Below, one piece after another: positions 14,270 through 19,180 of a stretch of DNA of 19,180 nt. The translations under genes and the position numbers were made by a program. How positions within the stretch are numbered: the stretch's first letter is position 1; every line of letters begins with the position of its first letter. Under the pieces are notes generated by a model. It worked only from the letters and a program-made list of their open reading frames with translations. It had not been told where the DNA came from and made no database searches. This DNA comes from Candidatus Helarchaeota archaeon (lineage in GTDB: Archaea; Asgardarchaeota; Lokiarchaeia; Helarchaeales; JABXJV01), in NCBI GenBank assembly GCA_013375355.1, contig JABXJV010000055.1, positions 1 to 19,180 of the forward strand, given 5' to 3'.

Positions 14270-14926
14270 TTATTGAATAAAATAGCTCGCAAAGTATTTC
14301 TTAATTAAATCCTCTGCATCTTCAAAAATCGCTGTATTTCCTTTCCAAGGATAAATTTCCTTTTTATAAATTTCGTTGAATTCGGATAAAAATTTATATA
14401 AAAGCTTTTTAGCAAATATTGTTTCCTTATTAACGAGAAGAACGCCGACTATATCTCCAATGTATTCAAAAATCAAATGTTTTTCTTTAATATCAATTGA
14501 GTCTAGTGATGTATTTGTTTGTGTTATTTCCATTATCAGACTATTAATAGCATTAAGAGCACTCGTAATTAAAGATGAATCTCCTATTTCCAGGGGTTCG
14601 AGATTATATGAGAATAAACAAATCCCACTTTTATACATAACGAAAAGATTATATATAATCAAACGTTCGGAATCCTCTATATGTTCATCGATTACAGTTT
14701 CAATTTTCCTTTTCCGTTTCGTGGGCAATGATTTTATTATAATCCCGATCATATTCTTTTTACTTTTTTTGATAATTTTTAACTCTGAAACTTCACAAAT
14801 TTGTCGTAGGACATCTTCAGTAAATAAAATATTTAAAATTTCATCCAATCCATAAACTGATTCGTAAATGATTTTCAAAGCTAAAGATTTCTTTGTCTCG
14901 ATTTCTTTCTTTGAAATATTTCCCAA
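14270..14926 (-). CDS. Longin/roadblock-like protein of Asgard type (tentative)
   Basis: 218 residues from the TTG listed here. The middle part (about 88-180) has the features of SNARE-like longin or roadblock domains common in Asgard archaea: LFVMYKSGICLFSYNLEP, then a helix (SSLITSALNAINSLIMEIT), then strands (KEKHLIFEYIGDIVGVLLVN) and a C-terminal helix. This assignment is from pattern, not a firm motif. Such domains partner small GTPases in eukaryotes. The true N-terminus may be longer: the frame is open 26 codons upstream to an ATT at 15002-15004 that has GGTGA at a 5-nt spacing, whereas the TTG at 14926 has no Shine-Dalgarno. The extension (IPKIKYFDELLYSNFVSEEK is part) reads like normal coding sequence. 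Confidence 0.6.
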   Translation of the reverse strand: MGNISKKEIETKKSLALKIIYESVYGLDEILNILFTEDVLRQICEVSELKIIKKSKKNMIGIIIKSLPTKRKRKIETVIDEHIEDSERLIIYNLFVMYKSGICLFSYNLEPLEIGDSSLITSALNAINSLIMEITQTNTSLDSIDIKEKHLIFEYIGDIVGVLLVNKETIFAKKLLYKFLSEFNEIYKKEIYPWKGNTAIFEDAEDLIKKYFASYFIQ

Positions 14927-15009
14927 TTCTGCTAAATTAACTAATTTTTCCTCAGAAACAAAATTGGAGTATAATAACTCATCAAAATATTTGATTTTTG
15001 GAATTTAAT

Positions 15010-15014
15010 TCACC
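15010..15014 (-). promoter_or_regulatory. Shine-Dalgarno GGTGA suggesting an ATT start
   Basis: GGTGA on the minus strand is followed by five bases and then an in-frame ATT at 15002-15004; an in-frame TAA directly overlaps the spacer (15005-15007). The same GGTGA-plus-5 spacing serves the ATG of paralogue copy 3 at 7567. Confidence 0.4.
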
Positions 15015-15070
15015 ACTTTTAAAAATTTTTTACATTTTTTTTAATTATTATCTTAATACTTTGTTAGATT

Positions 15071-15418
15071 TTATTCTGAAAACAATTTTTTAACTTTAAT
15101 ACTTGATAGTTCATTATCAAGCCATTTTAAATAATCTTTACTTCCATCAATAAATGGAAGGGCAATTATTTCTGGAGTTTTATAGGAATGAACTTCTTTA
15201 ATTGATTTTTCAAGCTTTTCGAATAGACTTTTTTTACTCTTTATTAGACATAACCATTCTTCCGATGTTTCAACATTTTCTTTCCACCAATAAGTACTTA
15301 ATATTGGTCCAATTATTTGTACACATGCGGCTAGCCTCTTGTTCACTAAACTTTTAGCTATTTTCTTCGCTTCTTCCTTTTTTTCAGTTGTACAGAAAAC
15401 TTGAATATAGTTTTCCAT
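15071..15418 (-). CDS. cutA: CutA-family protein (divalent cation tolerance family)
   Basis: A 115-residue protein with the CutA1 features: N-terminal strand then helix, ACVQI (31-35), STYWWKENVETSEEW (41-55) and HSYKTPEIIALPF (77-89). Family members are stable trimers related to PII proteins and bind divalent metals, with a still unclear cellular role. Length fits the family, with a short Lys-rich C-terminal tail. ATG start with GAGGT about 7 nt upstream. It stands alone between the longin-like gene on the same strand (gap of 144 bp) and a divergent formyltransferase gene. Confidence 0.9.
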   Translation of the reverse strand: MENYIQVFCTTEKKEEAKKIAKSLVNKRLAACVQIIGPILSTYWWKENVETSEEWLCLIKSKKSLFEKLEKSIKEVHSYKTPEIIALPFIDGSKDYLKWLDNELSSIKVKKLFSE

Positions 15419-15509
15419 TATTAAATACCTCTTTTTTTAATCATTTTCAATCTATATTTTATTAATTTCTAAATTAAATCTTAATTTGTATTTTTTAAAA
15501 GGTATGAAA

Positions 15510-16319
15510 ATGACTCGAAAGAAATTCTTTGACCCAAAAATCCAGAAAAGACCTATGAGAGTAGCTGGATTTATGTCTGGATCAGGGACAAATATCATTA
15601 AAATAATTGAAAATCAAATAAAATATAAAGAAGAAGGTTTAACTTCCCTATATGAAGTTGTTCTATTATTCAGTGATAGGTCAGATTTTAAAAAGTGTAG
15701 GATTTCTGAAATTTCTAATAAATACAATATTCCATTTGAAGCCAATGATATCAGAGAATTTTATCGAAAAAAAGGATACAAAGACAGAAGAAATATGGAA
15801 GTTAGAAAGGAATATGATCAAATAACTATGGGATATCTGGAAAAATATGAAATAGATTGTGTGGCATTATGTGGTTATATGAGTATTGTAACTAATGTAA
15901 TATTTGATAGGTTTCCCACAATCAATGTCCACCCTGCAGATTTATCAATATTAAACGATAAGGGACGGAGGAAATATACAGGAGAACATACCGTCCGAGA
16001 TGCAATTTATGCTGGAGAAAAACATGTCCGATCTAGTACTCATTTAGCAACTGCAGAAGTGGATGGAGGACCTTTATTAGTACTTTCTGCACCTTTGGCT
16101 GTTAATTTACCCCCAAATGTAACGCTTGATTCTTTAAAAAAGGAAGAGACTGCAGAGCTTCTAAACCAAATCGCAGATTCGCATCAAGATAAGTTAAAAG
16201 AACTTGGAGACTGGGTTATTTTTCCAAAAACACTAGAACTTTTGGCACAAGGTTTAATTGAGAAGGATGATAAAGATAAAATTTTCATTAATGAATCTCC
16301 AGCTCCATTAAGATTGTAA
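15510..16319 (+). CDS. Formyltransferase-fold protein (PurN-like)
   Basis: A 269-residue protein related to phosphoribosylglycinamide formyltransferase. MSGSGTNIIKIIE (22-34) resembles the PurN phosphate-binding loop; CGYMSIVTNVIFDRFPTINV (121-140) plus HPADLS supplies the catalytic Asn139 and His141, and EVDGGPLL gives Asp185. It is longer than standard PurN (about 200 residues), with extra segments at 84-105 and after 200, so a true GAR formyltransferase role is uncertain. The ATG at 15510 is chosen because AAAGGT lies 6 nt before it; starts at 15486 (TTG) or 15504 are less well placed. The kinase gene follows by 8 bp, so the two are probably co-transcribed. Confidence 0.8.
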   Translation: MTRKKFFDPKIQKRPMRVAGFMSGSGTNIIKIIENQIKYKEEGLTSLYEVVLLFSDRSDFKKCRISEISNKYNIPFEANDIREFYRKKGYKDRRNMEVRKEYDQITMGYLEKYEIDCVALCGYMSIVTNVIFDRFPTINVHPADLSILNDKGRRKYTGEHTVRDAIYAGEKHVRSSTHLATAEVDGGPLLVLSAPLAVNLPPNVTLDSLKKEETAELLNQIADSHQDKLKELGDWVIFPKTLELLAQGLIEKDDKDKIFINESPAPLRL

Positions 16320-16327
16320 AGATTGAA

Positions 16328-16906
16328 ATGAAAAAAGTTATTATTTTGAGTGGAACACCAGGTACAGGTAAAACAACTATTGCAAAAATATTGAGCGAAG
16401 CGTTAAATGCAAATCTTATTGATATAAACAAAGAAGTAATTGAAAATCAATTTTATACCTTTGATTCAGAAAGAGAGACAAAAATTGCGGATATTAAAAA
16501 GCTTAAAAAGCATTTAAAGAAGATAATACAAGAAATACATTCTGAATATATTTTAGTAGAGGGTCATTATGCGGATATTCTTCCTGATGAATTAGTTTAC
16601 AAAGCTATTATCCTCCGAACACATCCAGAAATATTAAAAAAACGTTTAGAACAAAAAAAATTTTCTGGAAAAAAAATATCGGAAAATTTGCAGGCTGAAA
16701 TTCTAGGTGATTGTTCCTCTCATGCATATGAAAGCTATAAGGCTAATAAAATCTATGAACTGAATACTTCAAAAATTTCTATAGATAAGACTATAAATAT
16801 TCTTATTGCTTTAATTAAAAATGATAAATCTAGTTATCAACTTGAAAAAATTGATTGGTTAGAAGATTTAGAAAAAAATAAATCATTAAATAAGTATTTT
16901 GATTGA
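16328..16906 (+). CDS. AK6/Fap7-type adenylate kinase-like NTPase
   Basis: A 192-residue P-loop NTPase: GTPGTGKTT (9-17) Walker A, VEGHYADIL (77-85), LRTHPEILKKRL (96-107) and KKISENLQAEIL (115-126), the pattern of the AK6/Fap7 family. Fap7 homologues act as adenylate kinase/ATPase in late maturation of the small ribosomal subunit and are conserved in archaea. The C-terminal 20 residues (KIDWLEDLEKNKSLNKYFD) extend past the usual end. It follows the formyltransferase gene closely. Confidence 0.85.
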   Translation: MKKVIILSGTPGTGKTTIAKILSEALNANLIDINKEVIENQFYTFDSERETKIADIKKLKKHLKKIIQEIHSEYILVEGHYADILPDELVYKAIILRTHPEILKKRLEQKKFSGKKISENLQAEILGDCSSHAYESYKANKIYELNTSKISIDKTINILIALIKNDKSSYQLEKIDWLEDLEKNKSLNKYFD

Positions 16907-16921
16907 AAATAACAATTCAGT

Positions 16922-17290
16922 TTAAACTTTTTTATTACTTTTTGGACTTTGTTTGTCTTCTTCCTCTTCATCCTCAAAGAAATCAAATGAGACACCTTCG
17001 AAGAACATCAAAATTGCGCCAAAAATACCTAAAGCCATTCCAATATAAATATTAATCGAACTACTTTCAATTTGCTGAAATGATTGGAATGTGGTAAATA
17101 TTAATATTGTAATAAGTTCTGATCTGTAAGGCTCTGGATTTATTGGATATGTACTTTCATATTCAAATAGCATTAATAAAAAAGTCTTTGCAGTTGTCAT
17201 CAAATTTGGAAATATTACCGAATATAATACAAAAATCCATCCCATTCCAATTAAAACAAGTACCAATCCGATTAATCTTTGGTTTTGCAA
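16922..17290 (-). CDS. Small two-TM membrane protein with acidic tail
   Basis: A 122-residue protein with two hydrophobic segments (about 6-32 and 80-103) separated by a roughly 45-residue polar loop, and a cytoplasm-type tail that is first acidic (DFFEDEEEEDKQ) and then basic (PKSNKKV). No family is recognised. The start is TTG with AAGGATG about 8 nt upstream; no in-frame ATG or GTG precedes it before the stop. Confidence 0.55.
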   Translation of the reverse strand: MQNQRLIGLVLVLIGMGWIFVLYSVIFPNLMTTAKTFLLMLFEYESTYPINPEPYRSELITILIFTTFQSFQQIESSSINIYIGMALGIFGAILMFFEGVSFDFFEDEEEEDKQSPKSNKKV

Positions 17291-17387
17291 TCCAGATACA
17301 TCCTTTTTATTAATTTAACATTTATCTAATAATAATAAAATAAAAATAGTTTTAAATTAAATTGGTATGATCAATTGGAGTATATTT

Positions 17388-17424
17388 TTAAAAAAAATCT
17401 TATAATGCAAACAAAAAGAAAAAT
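17388..17424 (-). terminator. T-tract terminator after the acyl-CoA synthetase
   Basis: On the minus strand, runs of five, five and eight T lie 20-60 nt after the acyl-CoA synthetase stop, as expected for archaeal T-tract termination. Confidence 0.45.
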
Positions 17425-17445
17425 AGTAGAATTTGGGAGACCGAT

Positions 17446-19155
17446 TTACTTATTCTCTTCTCTAAGTTCCCGTTTGAGTACCTTCCCAATTGTTGTTAAT
17501 GGAAGTTCTTCTCTAAATTCCCAGATTCTTGGTTTTTCATATTTTGAAAGATGTTCCTCTGCATATTTTTTAAGACTCTCTTTAACAGCTTCAGTTAGTT
17601 TTTTCCCTTCTTTAAGTTGGACTACGGCTTTAACAATCTCACTACCTGGTCGTTTTGGATCTTTAACTCCGATTAGAGCACACATTTCAACATCGGGATG
17701 CTTTGTTAATACATCTTCAACATGGACACTGTAAACTTTAAAACCTGAAACTATTAACATATCTTTAGTGCGGTCCACTATCGAGAAATATCCATCTTCA
17801 TCCATTACAGCGACATCACCTGTATGGAGATAACCATCCTTAGTAAATGTTTTTTTATTCGCCTCTGGCTTATTATGATATCCTCTAGTAACTTGTGGCC
17901 CTTTACATAATAATTCGCCTGCTTGTCCAATTTCAACTGGTTCAGCTGTTTCAACATCTACGAGTTTTACATCAGTATCTGGAAGGGGTAAACCTACAGA
18001 TCCAATTTTCTTTTTTCCATCCTTTGGGTTCATAGTAATGAGAGGACTTGTTTCTGTCATTCCATAAACTTCCAATAATTTATTTTCAACCTTCATTGCG
18101 CTTTCAAAGTCCCTGATCGATTCTGCTGGGAACGGAGCAGCACCTGAAATGTAGAGTTTGACATTTTTCAAGGTGTTTATTGGAATTTTCTTCTTTAATG
18201 GGCTAGTAGAGATATTTATGAAAAGAGTTGGTACATTTACCACAAGGGTTGGTTTTTTATCAATGAATTCTTCAATAATATGCTTCGTATCTCTCGGATT
18301 TGCAATTAAAACTTGAGGACCACAAAGCCAAACTGTAGTTTGACAGAACGCCAAGCCTGCAAGATGAAACATTGGGAATGCCGATAAACTTACCTCTTTA
18401 CCTTTTTCCAAATTCATCCATGTTGCAGTTTGTTGTAGATTTGTGATTAGATTATAATGTGTAAGCTCAGTACCTTTAGGACGTCCAGTTGTACCACCCG
18501 TGTACTGAAGTAAGGCAAGATCATTTTTTATAACAATATCAACCTTTTTTACATCTATGGGAGTTTCCATTACTTCTTTAAACCAGATTACCTTCTTTCC
18601 GGGATATGGCTTAACTTTTCCTTTTGGGATTTTTTTCAGTAATTTCCCGAGAAACACTTTGATCTTTGAAAATCCCATGTATTCGCTTACATTGGTAGTT
18701 ATTACACATTTAAGATTAGGAACTTTACCCAGAATTTTTCGTGTTATATTAGCATATACAGCATCTAAAGTTATCATAAATTTAGCCGAACTATCATTTA
18801 ATTGATATTCAATTTCATCATCACTTAAAAGTGGTGAACATCCCGAAGCAGCCCCGCCTGCTAGTAGAGTTCCAAAATGCGCAGCCATATATTGGGGACA
18901 ATTTGGTAAATTAATAGCGACTACATCTCCTTTTTCCAAACCATTCTTTTGGAGAAATGTAGCAAAGCGTTTTATCATATCTAACAATTCTTTATATGTG
19001 ATTTCTCTTGCCATAAACCAACATGCCGGTTTATTCGCAAACTCTTCCATTGCTCGAGTGAATATAGTTCCAAGGTCTTCAGTAGGATATTCTAAGCTTG
19101 GCTTAACAAACGGATCATATGATTTAGTCCAAATTTTTTCATCAAATACTGTCAT
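17446..19155 (-). CDS. AMP-binding acyl-CoA synthetase (long-chain fatty-acid type)
   Basis: A 569-residue ANL-superfamily adenylating enzyme. Motifs in order: YTGGTTGRPKG (218-228, phosphate loop), YGMTE (364-368), TGD (445-447), DRTKDMLIVSGFKVYS (461-476, hinge region) and the catalytic Lys558 in TTIGKVLKREL. It activates a carboxylic acid with ATP and passes it to CoA; length and motif form fit medium/long-chain fatty-acid CoA ligases of archaea and bacteria. The substrate is not fixed by sequence. ATG start with a GAG-containing site upstream. Asgard genomes commonly carry fatty-acid activation genes, which may link to the FixC/FixX flavoprotein at the other end of the window, but that is inference. 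Confidence 0.9.
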   Translation of the reverse strand: MTVFDEKIWTKSYDPFVKPSLEYPTEDLGTIFTRAMEEFANKPACWFMAREITYKELLDMIKRFATFLQKNGLEKGDVVAINLPNCPQYMAAHFGTLLAGGAASGCSPLLSDDEIEYQLNDSSAKFMITLDAVYANITRKILGKVPNLKCVITTNVSEYMGFSKIKVFLGKLLKKIPKGKVKPYPGKKVIWFKEVMETPIDVKKVDIVIKNDLALLQYTGGTTGRPKGTELTHYNLITNLQQTATWMNLEKGKEVSLSAFPMFHLAGLAFCQTTVWLCGPQVLIANPRDTKHIIEEFIDKKPTLVVNVPTLFINISTSPLKKKIPINTLKNVKLYISGAAPFPAESIRDFESAMKVENKLLEVYGMTETSPLITMNPKDGKKKIGSVGLPLPDTDVKLVDVETAEPVEIGQAGELLCKGPQVTRGYHNKPEANKKTFTKDGYLHTGDVAVMDEDGYFSIVDRTKDMLIVSGFKVYSVHVEDVLTKHPDVEMCALIGVKDPKRPGSEIVKAVVQLKEGKKLTEAVKESLKKYAEEHLSKYEKPRIWEFREELPLTTIGKVLKRELREENK

Positions 19156-19180
19156 GATTTATCGTCTCTTTTATTTAATT

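Noticed and set aside
15486..15509. TTG at 15486 as start of the formyltransferase
   Set aside because: AAAGGT at 15498-15503 sits 6 nt before the ATG at 15510, the normal spacing; the TTG start has no upstream site.

Overview
This is an AT-rich, gene-dense archaeal window, most likely from an Asgard archaeon of the Lokiarchaeia type. The evidence is combined: geranylgeranyl reductase chemistry for archaeal lipids, a four-subunit 2-oxoacid:ferredoxin oxidoreductase, a Rab/Ras-type small GTPase with a fused C-terminal extension, a protein that looks longin/roadblock-like, an AK6/Fap7-type kinase, GGTGA/GGAGG Shine-Dalgarno sites and T-tract terminators. The lineage is inferred from gene content; no rRNA or other marker gene is present. 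I see no tRNA, rRNA, CRISPR array, insertion sequence or phage gene.

Layout. (1) 1-6046, plus strand: a redox block with a 5'-truncated FixC/ETF-QO-like flavoprotein, a FixX-like dicluster ferredoxin, a geranylgeranyl-reductase-family flavoprotein, a gamma-carbonic-anhydrase-fold protein lacking two of three metal-ligand histidines, and a korDABC-type operon. The oxidoreductase would make reduced ferredoxin; the FixX/FixC/GGR group is a plausible consumer for lipid or quinone reduction. (2) 6072-8724: a small GTPase fused to a helical TPR-like region and a zinc ribbon, three tandem paralogues of a small unknown family, and a divergent zinc-ribbon protein. This is the least explained part of the window. 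(3) 8734-13586: a long helical-repeat protein, a DMT-type transporter, and a two-gene unit of a multi-spanning membrane protein plus a radical SAM enzyme fused to two [4Fe-4S]-type motifs and one [2Fe-2S]-type motif. (4) 13689-19155: nitroreductase, longin-like protein, CutA, a PurN-like formyltransferase paired with an AK6-like kinase, a small two-TM protein and an acyl-CoA synthetase.

The items most worth follow-up are the tandem paralogue triplet with its ladder of internal linker sizes, the three-part GTPase, the multi-cluster radical SAM enzyme, the probably non-catalytic carbonic-anhydrase homologue, and a possible AUU (and weaker AUA) start codon in two genes. No intergenic gap exceeds 300 bp; the largest, 6954-7225, holds only weak inverted repeats and a probable terminator.
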